Origin: Gnetum montanum
Taxonomy: Eukaryota > Streptophyta > Gnetopsida > Gnetales > Gnetaceae
Assembly (NCBI GenBank): GCA_015680685.1
Contig: MNCI01018351.1
Coordinates: 88,124-152,123 of the forward strand
Reading direction: 5' to 3'
DNA: 64,000 nt
The notes beneath the pieces are model-generated. The model had not been told where the DNA came from, did not search any database, and worked only from the letters and a program-made list of their open reading frames with translations. Both the position numbers and the translations under genes were made by a program. This document shows positions 24,781 through 36,769 of the stretch, piece by piece; positions within the stretch are counted from its first letter, which is position 1, and the number at the start of each line of letters is the position of its first letter.

Positions 24781-26755
24781 ATATGGCTTTAACACAGACT
24801 TTTTCACCTACTGAAGATATTAATAAAAGTACTCATAGAATTTTTGGTGAAGAAAACTAAAATGAGCCAGTGAAAACAAGGATTTCCTATGCTCATACTA
24901 ATTCATATTATCTACATTTTACTTTCATTTTTCATTAGGATGAACAATTTTGATCAAGATATTTTTAAGGCAACATTGTATTACCACTAGACTAGTTAGC
25001 CCCATCAATGCGTTAAGTTGTTCTACTAAGAGATAGTCTTGGTCATGCACATAGAGGGTATCAAGTCACCAAAAACATTACTAGACTTTATAAGTCAACT
25101 AAAGTTCAAGCTAGAAGAGATGTCATTATAGAAGATAAGAATAAATAAGAAAAGAATAAACATGCATCCCAGGTAATACTACCCTTAGAAATAGATTATG
25201 TAAAATATCAAGCTAAAAATTTTTATAATTAGTGATTCAATTTTTGACCATATGTCCTATACATTGAAGATCTTATACAATAGATTCTACATTTACCCTT
25301 AGCAAAAAATTCTAGAAGGGATAGGACAAATTCTAAAGTAAGGAGGGATCAAAGGCCTAGAATCTCTAGTAGAATCACAATGAAATCATTAAGGGACTAT
25401 AGAAGAAAAGCAAGTTAGCATCACTTTCGAAGTCCTCCATTGTGTTTAGCATCCTCATTGATAGATTCTAAGGAAGATGAATGCTAACATGGAAATAAAA
25501 CTCCACGAAGGCATCAAAATTGGATGCTTGATAAGAACAAAAGAAGAGATTAAGATAGATATAAGGGAAAAGATAGACATCATGATAATAATTAAGAGGA
25601 AGATAGAGAAAGAGAAAGAAGGCATAGGAAAAGGAATGATGAAGAACATCAAAGGTTCCATTACTACTATAATAGATACTATGATGAATCTAAGGATCAT
25701 GATGAATCCCTACTAGTTACTAGAAGCATGATCAACATCAAAAAGATTGTCTACATTCTAGCACGATATTAGAGGAATAAATACATTAAGCAAATTGATA
25801 AGAAAAACATTCTGAAATTTGAAAGAGGTTACACTGCTAACCCATATCATTATCTTCATGCCTTTCATGGTGCCTATGTACTAAAAAACATTGAGAATGA
25901 ATGACAAAAGATTAAGTTATTTCTAAGGACACTAATCAAAGAAGCAAAAATCTTGTATCAACCTTTAGGACCAAATTATTTTTACCAATGTAGCATAATG
26001 TTATAACTTTCTAATAACAAGTACCAAAATTATTTCAAAGAGTTAAATCTAAAAAAAATCCAAGGATGGAAAAAATGAAGTCATGAATTTAATCATGGTC
26101 AGATATTACATACTCTTGCATAGATGTCCAATGCAGGGTTTTTCCGAGAAGAAAAAACTTTGATATATAATTAATGGATTAAGAAACAAAATAAGAGAGA
26201 TCCTTGGAATATATGCCCAAGGTAGATTTTTTGAAATGCAAATCCAAAAAATATAAAAATTAATTGACCAAATGGCCAAGGAAGAAGGAGGATTAAATGA
26301 GAGAAAATCTATGGAAGAATATAATAGAAATCCATGTCTTTATAAAAGATAGACTTAGATCCATGAGATACAAGAGAAAAAAATCTATGGAAGAGGTGAT
26401 TCAAAGAAAGATATTGTTAATCCAAAAGTCTATATCTAACATTACAATAAAGGCCAAAAAATATGAAACTTTATTGATGATAAGTTTGAAATAGGAGTAA
26501 AGATAGTAAAAGAAAATATAGAGCAAGTCTTGAGCAAAGGAAAAAGAAAAAAGAAAAAAGAAAAAACTAGACATGACATGTGCAAGGAAAAATATATTAT
26601 TGTGGAAGAAGTTATTGATTCTAGTTTAAAAGGAAAAGATTGGTATGAATTATGGCAATATGAACATTCTAAGAAATGTTGTCTAACCATGGCTCACTTA
26701 TAGGAATTACAAACACGTGTATTAAATCTATTATTTGTTAGAAAAAAAATGCTCA
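24781..26755 (+). pseudogene. gag relic of element C, first part
   Basis: Gag polyprotein relic, possible start ATGGCTTTAACACAG at 24781. A Lys/Glu/Ile-rich region (25477-25716) matches the charged linker of A and B gag. The capsid core at 25690-26230 carries LVTRSMINI, ILKFERGYTANPYHYLHAFHG, LFLRTLIKEAKILY and NKYQNYFKELNLKK. A degraded knuckle region is at about 26640-26690 (WQYEHSKKCC). The sequence breaks at 26760, where G begins, and continues at about 54500. Confidence 0.78.
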
Positions 26756-27395
26756 CAAGGTTATGTAACACCCTTCTTCCTACCTTAGGATGAAGAGCAT
26801 TACGTGGAGAAAGAATGGGTAACAAGGATTGATCATGACAAAGTAATGAAATTGATTCATTCTGACATAGCGAAAAGAAGTATGGTTAAGCCAAGACCAA
26901 AAGGGTTAAGAAGAGATTAAATGATGAAATGCCAATGTGCATCATATTGTTTACTATTAACATGAATATATGAACATGTAATAAAGATTTAAATTATAAG
27001 AAATCACTAAAAGAAATTTGAATTCTATAACATTATAAATTTCATAATTATCTTATCTCAAACATCTTACATAAGAAAATATGATAAGTTCTTAGTGTTA
27101 CTACATAATTCAAAATCCATACAAATTCTTCAATAAAACACTAAGCACATGAATCAAATGAATATACACCTACTTATCAAGTAGTAAATATAGTTCCAAA
27201 TAGCATATAGTTTCATAATCTGTTATGAAAATCACCAAACTACCACATATACTCCATGCTATTCCTAGCCTAAAATACTTATACATAAAACAAAAATATC
27301 AACTATTGCTACATGAGTAACCTTGGCACTCACTTTTGGCTAAATCAAGGACAAGTCTCATGGGGGCTAGGTAGGGCATGGCAACATGTAAGACA

Positions 27396-27611
27396 ATCAA
27401 TGCAAAGCATATCCAAGCATACAACCACTACAACATAGAAGATCATCCATCAACATGGAACTATGAATCCACAAACATTCTAAAAACCTAATGTCATATA
27501 ATTATCAATGCAAAGCATATCCAAACACACAACCACCATGAACAACCAAGATCATCCATCAATATGGAACTAAGAATCCACAAGCATGCCAAAAATCCTA
27601 TGTTATTCATT
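27396..27611 (+). repeat. 108-bp tandem duplication
   Basis: ATCAATGCAAAGCATATCCAA begins at 27396 and again at 27504. The following about 100 bases (CATCCATCAACATGGAAC, AATCCACAA, CTATGTCAT-like end) match with a few differences. It lies inside G. Confidence 0.75.
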
Positions 27612-28672
27612 TATCCAACAAACATGGGATCAACCAAATTCACAATTGCAATGGCCCAATACCAACATCCATTCACTCCACCCATGAACCAAACAACGAA
27701 GGAGGCTAACACTCACCACACTCAGTGTCAATGTATATCAAGCTATCATAGATACTTTCAAGTTTCCAAATCAATGCTTCCAACCAAATATAAAATTACC
27801 ATGCACATGGATTTATTATTAGTCTTAATGTACCAAGGTTTCCTAGTGGATACCCCCCAAGGTTCCCATACATGCTGGTGCTAGAGGTGTTTCAATGGAT
27901 ACCCACCTCTATGACCTTTTGGTATGTAAACACCTTAAGAAAAATCGAGAACAAGGATGTCTATATGGTTTCTATATTTAGGACAAGAACATGGACTACA
28001 AAAGAGAAAAAGTGATGACAACTACAAAGTGATTTCAAAGTGAAGACTACAAAGACTTACGTAGGAGAAAGGATGAAGATGAAGACTACAACAAAATAAA
28101 GAAGTTCTCAAGATCGGGGATGAGCCAAATCAATGAAATGAAGCCCTAGGAAGCAAAGCCTAAGAGCTAAGAAGACATCTGCTAGAAGTAAAAGATGTCT
28201 TGTCCTAAGTGAAAAAGAACTAGAGAAGATGTCTTGTTGAAATTGTAGACATCTCCTATCTAGAGAAGATTTCTACATGTAGATTTCTTCTCATTAGAGA
28301 TATCTCCTTTGGTGGAGAGATGTATACCCTAAATGGAAGTTTTTGCAATGAGATGTCCCAATCTCAAAGAAGTCACCTTTCCTAATGATTAGATAGTCAT
28401 TTCATGAATTCCAAGGTGCTTTTAGAAACATCAAGGGTATAATAAGACTTCATTGTCTTGGGGAATTCACATGTTTGTGTGAAAGCAAGTGTTAATATCA
28501 AGAAATCATTATGTACTTTGTTCTAGTGTATTTATGTACTTCATTGTACTATCTATTGTACTTTTGTAAGTGATCAATTGTGTTATACCTTAATGTATAA
28601 GGACTAGCAAATCAGTTGCATCCTTTTCTTATAATTTTTTTTCTCTTTTGTTGTCCTACTAGGGTTGATGTG

Positions 28673-29587
28673 TGATGAGCAGTGAGGTGCCCCTATGCCC
28701 AACCATACGAATCACAAAGTATTCACATGGGATGTGGTCGAATTCTATGGACTTTATAGTTTCCAGTGCATTATTCTTTTAGGAACTAAACCTTGCCCTA
28801 AGGTTGTTGTCTTCCTAATTACACTTGTGACATACACTAGTATGATTACGTGTAATTGAGGCATATGATTTTGTCATTTTATATTTTATGATTTTGGTAG
28901 TTAAAGAGAGAAAAGGTAATTGGATTAACTAACTTAATTTAACTAATTAACTAATATCTAGCTAGCCCTAACATACACATCCAATCCCACTCTCCACACA
29001 TGTCCTAAACCCATGTATCCATTGCTAGGTTACCAAGCACTATGTTACTGGGTGCACCAAGCAATTATACTACTAGGATTATTAAGTGAATACGTGTTAC
29101 ACTCGAAGCAGGTGTACTTATGTCTTTAATCTATCTAGCTTATCTTTCTTAATTACCAAAAAACATTGAATAAATAATTGGAAACATTAAATACATAAAT
29201 GAAACATTTAAACTATCCAAAATGTTGTAAGGTTTATCAAGAAGTTGATCTTTACTACTACACACATTGTCGTACTCAAGTATAACAATGCTCGAATAAA
29301 GATCCATACACTCGATGACTCCTACTACAAGCACTTTGGAAAAATATTCTAACTTTCAAATAGAAAAACTACAAGAGCTCTACTACTATTATGAAAATTG
29401 ATGCTAAAAATGCGGTAGCTGAGCTCATATTTATAGACTAGGATAAACCCCTACATTGACAAGGCTGCATCGACACAATTGACTACATCAACAGGGCCTA
29501 GTCGATGGGGCCTCATCAATGCAACAAACTACATCAACAATGCCTTATCAACGGGACTCAGTTAACGCAACAAAAAAAAACTCATCA
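28673..29587 (-). repeat. 3' LTR of element D
   Basis: TGATGAGCAG to ACTCATCA, 915 bp, homologous to 41053-41974. On the minus strand TATAAATA lies at 29428-29435, directly after an array of CATCGA/GGCC-type short palindromes (29450-29578). Confidence 0.92.
29428..29578 (-). promoter_or_regulatory. U3 palindrome array and TATA box, D 3' LTR
   Basis: Repeated decayed units of the form CATCGAT..GGCC..ATCGATG are followed by TATAAATA on the minus strand. The same order is seen in the 5' LTR (TATA 41829-41836, array 41853-41956) and inside D at 33108-33205. Confidence 0.6.
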
Positions 29588-29601
29588 TACCCCCATGACT
29601 G
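29588..29601 (-). other. Polypurine tract of element D
   Basis: The minus strand reads CAGTCATGGGGGTA directly before the LTR start TGATGAG. Same as in B and H. Confidence 0.8.
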
Positions 29602-29837
29602 AATGAAAACTTGTCCTCCAATTCTTTCCAAAATTGGGAAGGTATGAAATTATTGATGAACTTTGACATAACAAAAAAAGACAAAATAGACATAACAAAA
29701 CTAAGTGCATGGTGTACAGACCAACACATTACAAAAATTATGGTGTTCATGATACAAAATTGAATACCATGACATGATTCTTCAAAACTAGATAGCATGT
29801 TATTTGATGGCATGAAGTTGATGAAGAAGGTTAGATA

Positions 29838-32670
29838 GTCCTAGGCAATGGTGGCTTCTATGATCCTGAGGAACCTTCACCGACTTCAAGCATGTGTGGT
29901 GACCAAGGTGGCTATGACTATCCTACTACTATTGCTAATTTAGGAAAAAGGCAAAAATCATCTAGCAATGCCTTCATTTTCTCTTCTTTACTCCTAGGAT
30001 CATTCATGGTTCACATAGCTTCATCAATGTGGGCTGGGGTTAGAACATCCCAAGGACAAGGTAATACTAGAAATAGCTCCTTAACATTGACAAACTAGGT
30101 TACAAATTGCTTACACTCAATGTTGAATTCTCAGAGTGTGTCTTATAGCACTTGGTAGTCATTCATTATTTTGGTCAGGTTCTCTACAATTGATCTTTGG
30201 TTGGTGAATTTTTCCTTAAGAACCTTGAGTTTAGCATTTGCCAATGCAAGCTTTTTCTTGGTGTCTTTATGAGTCATGAACTTAGCCTCATACAACAAGT
30301 ACAAGTTGGCCACTTGCTTCTCAAGCTCAAACTATAGTCATTTGATAGTTAGCATCACTAGGTTTGCATAGTGGAGATTGGACAGCTTCATGTTTTCTCT
30401 CATCTCTTCAATCTACGACTCCTTCATGCAAATTTCTGCCCTATTGTAGGCATCAATCCCATCGATGATGGATTGCCACAATTCTCTACCTTTTTAGAGT
30501 TGATGGAGGGCCTCATTAACCTTTTCCTTCACTAGTTGGATATGTTTTTCATTCATCTCCTTCTATAGGCCAACCTAGTCTCTGTAATTATTTTTAACTT
30601 TTTTGAATTTCAAAGCCTTATTTTTCTAGATGGCAATTTCAATAGCTAATTTCTGGTGTAAGACGTACACCTCCTTCATGGAGAGATTATGATTTTTCAC
30701 TACAATATTCTTAGTTAGGTGTTTACCCTGATGAGTTTCTCCTACTATTGATGTATAAATTCTTCTAACTATTTTTTTTGTGCATCAACATTCTATAGGT
30801 GATGGTTCTCTATGGTCAAGGTCTCATTTTCTAGGCACATTTGCATCAAGTCCCTCCATACTAAATTAGTTGCAACTTCTACTATGGACTGATTAAAGGC
30901 CATCATTACTATTTCTCCCTTAACTTGTTTAAGCTATTCTTGAAGCTGTTGAAAAGCTTTGTTTCATATTAATGCAAGGCTGATAAAAGCAAGGTTGGTA
31001 ATTCAGGCATGTAATTCAACAACTTCTATGGCCAAGCTTTGATTATGTGCTTGAGCTATTTTAAGTTTCCCTTCTAAGATGAGAAACTTGCCCTTTTCCT
31101 CCAACAACTCCAACTAGGTTGTAGTGATGGTATCCAAAACATCAAACATAGCTAGAATCGGTTGCCTAATTCCCACCAATCGGTCTAGTAGTTCTTCATC
31201 CTAGGCTGCACTCAATCTCTCATTGATTGTCTTTACAAATTCTTGCACATCTCTTAGTGTAGAAACATCTAGTTTAGTATCCATAGGTGCATTTAACACT
31301 TTAGTGACTTGATCAGTAACAATCTCTACAATTGTCTCCTACCCCTAATGTTGCATCACCAATATGGTTGCCTCCTCACCCTCATCCAAGTACATACAAA
31401 AGGAAGTGGCATTCTCAGAGATTTTTGGAAATAGATGATGTTGTAAGAGAGACACCGTCACTTTTCAAGCACTTGGATTTAACCTTGTAAGCTATTGGGT
31501 AGATAGCTCCCTCCATTTGGCTGATTGTACAAGCTACTTCTCTAAGGTGACTCATGGCCAATCTGCACATAGATGGATCTCCATCACTGGTTTCTACCTA
31601 CTATTCTCATTGTTGCAAGAGCTACTCTTAGAAATTCTGCATGTGCTCAACCATAGTGTGGGTATCTAATGTTTGCTCATGAGTAGGTGGTAGAGGTGGA
31701 CGTTGTTTCTCCTCGTCTATGATCATGGCAGGTGTCTTATCCTTCATCATCTTGGCCCACAAAGCATTAGGAGCATGCTTGAGTGTATCATTTGTGTAGT
31801 GGACTATCCTTGCCCTTTTGCATGATTTTCTAATCTAGCAAGGAAAAAGCAAGGTCTTTCTTCCATATTCATTCTCCTTGAAGCACTTTTCTATCTCTAG
31901 ATAGATTAGTTATGGAAGATTTGCTAGAAATTTTTCACTTAGAGTAGTGCATGCTCAAGTAGAGAAGGTTGTCACGTTATTGGGCCTTACTATTGGATTG
32001 AAGTGGTAGGCCACTATCTTGAAATAGGTCCTCTTTGCCAATGTGAGTGTGCCAAAATCTTTATGGTAAACCCCATAACACCACTGAGTCCACTCCTTTA
32101 CTTCAGGATTACCTTGTGTTGACAACTCTGCCAACTGTGCTCCTGTGTCTAGTAGCCCAAGGACCTATGCAATGGCTTCTACTAAGTAGGACACCTAGAT
32201 GTCCTTAATTTTCATAGTGGCTCCTACTTTTCTATCATTCTAGAAGAGATACATTTCTTCCATGTGTCAATCCCCACTAGAAGTGATGATTGGCAACATC
32301 GAAGAGGCTTACAATTGAGCTTTGACATCTTCTGGAGCTCATTCAAGGAATGGCCCAAAATTTAGTTCTTGGAGAACTAAGCATTAGACCTCATAGTTTC
32401 CAATTATTTCAAGGTAGGTCTATGTGAGTGTGACTTCCAGTCTAGGTACAGGGCTTGGCACTTTGCCTCACAATGAGTGTTCTGATGTAGCTGCCTCTTC
32501 GAGAATCTATCAAACAAATTCCACCTTGACATTGTCTCTAAGATGTCTTGTTGCATGAGTTACCTTAGCCTATTCTTAGCCATGTTCTTGTTGGCCTCTT
32601 CCTTCTCTAGGTCACTTCTTCCATGGTTGTGATGGTCCTTCCTCCTATGGTCTCTCAATCTCGGTGCCAT
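29838..32670 (-). pseudogene. Additional ORF (aORF) of element D: coiled-coil protein
   Basis: An extra sense-strand gene between integrase and the 3' LTR, about 940 codons, decayed. Proposed start ATG at 32668-32670 (MAPRLRDHRRKDHHNHGR, strongly basic). After one frameshift a long N-terminal part follows: KVEFV, LEEAATSEHSL, YLEIIGNYEV, VLGLLDTGAQLAEL, EWTQWCYGVYHKDFG, AYHFNPIVRPNN, then HTMVEHMQNF. I do not recognise this part. The C-terminal half is heptad-rich (KLALANAKLKVLKEKF, LSNLHYANLVMLTIK, LPCPWDVLTPAHI, DPRSKEEKMKALL). It matches the H protein (62353-64000) block by block, so this is a conserved gene of the lineage. Position recalls Athila env-like and Tat additional ORFs, but no signal peptide or membrane segment was seen. 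Confidence 0.8.
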
Positions 32671-32680
32671 CTGTAATCAC

Positions 32681-32709
32681 ACATAATAATGGATTAGTGA
32701 TTATTATGT
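32681..32709 (-). promoter_or_regulatory. Perfect hairpin upstream of aORF start
   Basis: ACATAATAAT (32681-32690) and ATTATTATGT (32700-32709) form a perfect 10-bp stem with a 9-base loop, 11-39 bases upstream of the aORF ATG. The minus strand also reads GATTACAG just before the ATG, a possible splice acceptor. Function is inferred only. Confidence 0.45.
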
Positions 32710-33107
32710 AACTCAGAATGATTAGAATACCTTGTCTCATGAGGAGGTTACATTTGGCTAAGGTGTGATTATGGCTAGATGGATTAGATATTTAATTATT
32801 ATTTTAATATTTGGTTTACCAAAGTTGTTAAAAGGGTTAAATTCTTAAAAATTAATGTTTTAATAGCATTTTATATCTTAAACCTTTGGGGGAGTTAGGA
32901 AAAATTTCAAAAAATTATTGCTAAAACCTTAGGGTTTGCTACTCCCACAACCAAGAGCTTACCTCTAGTAACTACAGGATCAAAGAATGGGATGATTTGG
33001 ATAAATATTGCATGAGTTAGAGGCTCAAGAAGGTTTTAGGCTCTAAAAATTACAAAAAACTCCTTAGGAATTATGGACTAAATGTGAAAAAATTTTGTGT
33101 TCAGTCG

Positions 33108-33205
33108 TATTTATACTATTTTTGCACTACATTGATGGGGCCTCATCAATGGGGCCTAGTCAATGCGGTCCACTATGTCGATAGGGCCTCGTCGATGTAG
33201 CTATT
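33108..33205 (-). promoter_or_regulatory. Internal LTR-like promoter module upstream of aORF
   Basis: On the minus strand, four to five CATCGA/GGCC short palindromes (33116-33205) like those in the D LTR are followed at once by TATAAATA (33108-33115). The flanks after the TATA box do not match the LTR, so this is not a stray LTR fragment. It lies about 440 bases before the aORF ATG. Confidence 0.55.
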
Positions 33206-33210
33206 TACCA

Positions 33211-34073
33211 CCATTGATTTTCATTGACTTGGTCAAAACTTGAATTTTACAAAGAGATTTTGAATAAAATTAGCATCGAATGGAAGCCTAAATAATCATG
33301 AAGATGATAAAAATGGAAGAAGATGGTGTTGAAGTTCCAAAAATTTAGAAAATTAAGAAAAATGGTAAAAATGGAGAATGAGAGTTCAAAGAGCACAAAG
33401 TAGTTGGCACAATGGAATATGTGAAAGAGAGGATTGAAACAATGTTGAAGGTAAGGGACTTAACTAACCAAACTAGAAGATATGTAAGTGGGTCCTTCCC
33501 ATAGCAAGCACATTCCCTTATTTCCCTTGCATAAACCTAGGTAAGGAATCTGTGGGCCCTGCAGTTGATTAATGATTATGAAAAGTTAAGGACCAACCAA
33601 AAAGAATCAATCCAAGAATTCCAACATGTCAAACTAAGACATCAAGCATAACATAGAAACTAGTAGCGAGGTAAGTTATGGTAGCATAGATGTATGACTA
33701 AGAAGATGGAATGGAATCCCAAATTGAGATTATAAGTCTCCTATGTGGTATGTGTTTAAAATGACCTGAGAAGATCCATCCTTAGTCTAGACAAAAACCA
33801 GCCTCTTTAAGTGACTTTGCATTGCCACTCCAAGACTGATCCACCAACTCAAGACATGAGAGTGCTCCCACAAAATAACCATCATTCCATAAAGAGAAGA
33901 AAAGAAAAGTAGAAAGTGAGAGAAAGGGCCTTAGTTAGAGGGGACCTTTAGGCATGGGTGCATGTCTTTATAGTCCCATAACTAGTGCTTGTAGATTGTT
34001 AATTTGTCTAAGGGACGAGCTTTGAATTCCCATCATGTTTTTTTTATTTTTTCTTTTTTTTTATTTTTGTTTT

Positions 34074-34104
<31 letters not shown>

Positions 34105-34860
34105 GATGGGAACCACACCATGCAAAGACTTTATTTGACTTCCTATTAGTGGTTGAAATCGAACAGTAAGAAGTTCATGAAGAACACCCAAGCACTCAAG
34201 TAAGTAGAAGAGTACAAGGAGTATTGAGTTCCCTTGAAGTCACACCATCTACAAACCTTGAATCTTTCCTAATTTTAGAACTACTAAGGTCATCAATTGA
34301 TTAAAATCTTCTTTAATAGAAGGGACCTCAGACTCTACGAATAAGAAAAACCATAGAGTTTAATGAATGAGTACATGACATGGACTCACTGCATATTCCA
34401 TGCAAAAAAAAAAACCATGTCATTGACATGAAACATCAAAATTCAAAAATAGAAACTAGATATTAACAATCACAACATTAAGCACAAACCATTATCAATA
34501 AACCGCAATAGTGGCACAGTGGCATGTGGCAATAAAGCACTTTGATTAGTAGAAATAATTAAAATTCATACTTCAAACAAAAAAAATAAAACAAAGTAAA
34601 ATATATAAGAAAATTGTAAAATAATAAAGAAAATTTCAAATGTACTAACAATGATGAAAAACAAAAATATGGTGTACAATGGAAAAATTTTGAAAATAAA
34701 AAATTTGTAAAATAAACAACTTGTAAAATCAAAAACATGGAAAACAAAAAGTAGAAAAATTGAGAAGTCATATGGATTGTTAGCATGGATGACCCTCTCC
34801 CCCCACAACTAAGTTGGAAAGAGGAGATTTGAAAAATAGAATGTGGTTGTCCATTCGTTA
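33211..34860 (-). other. Element D spacer between integrase and aORF
   Basis: Mostly non-coding. The part near 33490-34450 resembles the B 3' region (7960-8830). It holds T-rich runs at 34030-34080 and a TA dinucleotide run at 34081-34102. An open frame at 34559-34810 is low-complexity and Phe-rich and unlikely to be a gene. Confidence 0.55.
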
Positions 34861-34869
34861 AGGTGGTAG

Positions 34870-36080
34870 TTGCATTGCCATGTCTTGGTTCTAGGAAAGG
34901 TTTCATTGGTTGGATGTTGACCAAATGCTTTTTATCTGGGCTTGCCAGATTATAGATTAACATGGCTCTAAAGGAAAAGGTTTGATCAATTATATAAGGT
35001 CCCTTCCATAATGTTTAGAATTTTGTCTTTTAGGATACATTTGTGAGGTTCCAATAGAGAACCTTTTCTCCTAATTGAAAATTTACTTTCTATATTTTGA
35101 GGTCATGACCTTGCTTGTTAAATGCCTTATGAACCTCATTCAAAGATAGGACCACTAACTTATTTTCATCTAACACATTTAGGTTGATCAAGCTTTCTTT
35201 CTATGCTAGACTTAGGTTAAGATTTAGATCATAGGCTATTGAGAGTGTACAAAGCTCAAATTGAATCAGGAGCATTGGAAGTTTCTATACACTAACTCAT
35301 AGGGAGAGTGGCCAATACGGAGTTTTCGTGTTGAGAAATAGGCCTAGAGGGCATCATTAAGTTTGGTGTTCTAGTCTCTCCTATATTTACTTATGGTTCT
35401 TATTAAGATCTTTGTGATCTTTTGGTTAGTTACCTTTACTTGACCATTGGCTTTGGGGTGATAGGGTGTTGTTAATTTATGTTCAACCACTAAGCATTGC
35501 ATCAACTTTCTAAAAGTGGCACTTGTGAAATGAGCTCCATTATCAGAAATTAGTGTACGTGGCATCCCAAACTTGTTTACAACATTTTGTTATATAAATC
35601 TTGCAGTAGTGGATGATGTAAAATCTATAATGGCTACTACTTCTTCCCATTTAGTATAGTAGTCTATTGCTATGATGATATATGTCTTTCCATTGGACAT
35701 GGGTGTGATGGAACCCATAAAGTCAACACCCAATATGTCAAAGGGCTTCAGTGGTTGAATTTCCTATTGAGGATCCTCCATTCATGTGTTAATCCCACCA
35801 TCTCATTGACAACATTCACAAGATTAGAAAAACAAATGGGCATTCCTAAAAATTGTAGGCCAATATCTACCATTAGGATTTTTATGGCCATGCATCTCCT
35901 TGTATAGTTGCCTTCACAAGGCTGTTCGTAAGCATTTTGAAGAATGTGAAATTGATCTTTATTAGGGACATACTAATGAATCAGGCCATCGATGCACACC
36001 TTGTAGAGGTATCCATTGATTTCCATGAAGTATTTGGTCCAATGAAGAAATTTTTGCTTCTTTCTAAAGTAAAGATCTTA
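34870..36080 (-). pseudogene. Element D integrase relic
   Basis: The catalytic core at 35371-35565 is open: LISDNGAHFTSATFRKL, then TPYHPKANGQVKVTN. The third catalytic residue is Lys where the family has Glu (GQ-x-EV), a G-to-A change, so it is dead even apart from stops. The first core block (VTMDFMGSITPMS-like) lies at about 35690-35740, and the zinc region at about 35880-35950. The C-terminal end is marked by YNLASPDKKHLV (34890-34963). Confidence 0.82.
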
Positions 36081-36249
36081 TGGCATCTTTTGAGTGATAA
36101 TATGGATGAGGATGTCATTGTACCATGTTGTTTCTATAGGCATTTGGTTATTTAGTACTCCTATAAAGAGGAGTTCATCTAGAAATTGATCAAAGAATGG
36201 GCTCTCTCCTATTTATTATCCCATCTTAAGCAAGAGAGGTGGTTAGCAA

Positions 36250-36610
36250 CCAAATTATTTATTCCTTTTTTATCTACCATTGTGAGATCAAATTCCTACA
36301 AGATCACAAGCCACTGTATGATAGGATGCCTCACCGTTGGCTTGTTCATGAGGAAGCAAATTGCACTATGATCTATGTGGATAAATACTTTGTAGCTAAG
36401 CACATAGTGCTTGAACATCTCAAGGGTATACACCACTGCCATTAGTTCTTTCTCCATGGTGGTGTAATTTAATTGTGCTCCCATAATTATTTGACTCACA
36501 TAGTGGATGTAGTATGGATGTTTTTTATCATCCAACTATGTAATCATGGCTCCCATGGTGTAGTTAGATACATCCATCATGATGTGGAATGGTCTAGACT
36601 AATCTAGTGC
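36250..36610 (-). pseudogene. Element D RNase H relic
   Basis: Open at 36296-36535: HPYYIHYVSQIIMGAQLNYT, EKELMAVVYTLEMFKHYV, VFIHIDHSAICFLMNKP. The residue before DHSA has changed from Thr to Ile. It is directly upstream of integrase in the usual order and matches B at 10534-10767. Confidence 0.82.
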
Positions 36611-36769
36611 TCATAGAATTCATGTTTCTATGAGTCTCTTCTTTAACTATTGGAATATATGTTTGCATTCCTTGGTCTAGATGAAAGGTGCATATTTCTT
36701 TGTAAGATCTACCAATGGTTTTGCAATCTTAGAGAAATTCTCTTGAATCACCAGTAGTAGCCAGTATGT

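Noticed and set aside
25455-25700. Minus-strand hydrophobic frame
   Set aside because: Antisense of the charged Lys/Glu/Ile linker of C gag; hydrophobicity is an artefact of reading the complement.
27564-27884. 106-codon plus-strand frame in element G
   Set aside because: No recognisable domain, His/Thr/Met-rich composition following local base bias, partly inside the 108-bp duplication.
34081-34102. TA dinucleotide run as a possible regulatory site
   Set aside because: Simple repeat in an AT-rich spacer with no other signal around it.
34559-34810. Phe-rich 80-codon frame in element D that looks like a membrane protein
   Set aside because: It follows a T-rich low-complexity stretch in the spacer after integrase; no related protein and no counterpart in B.
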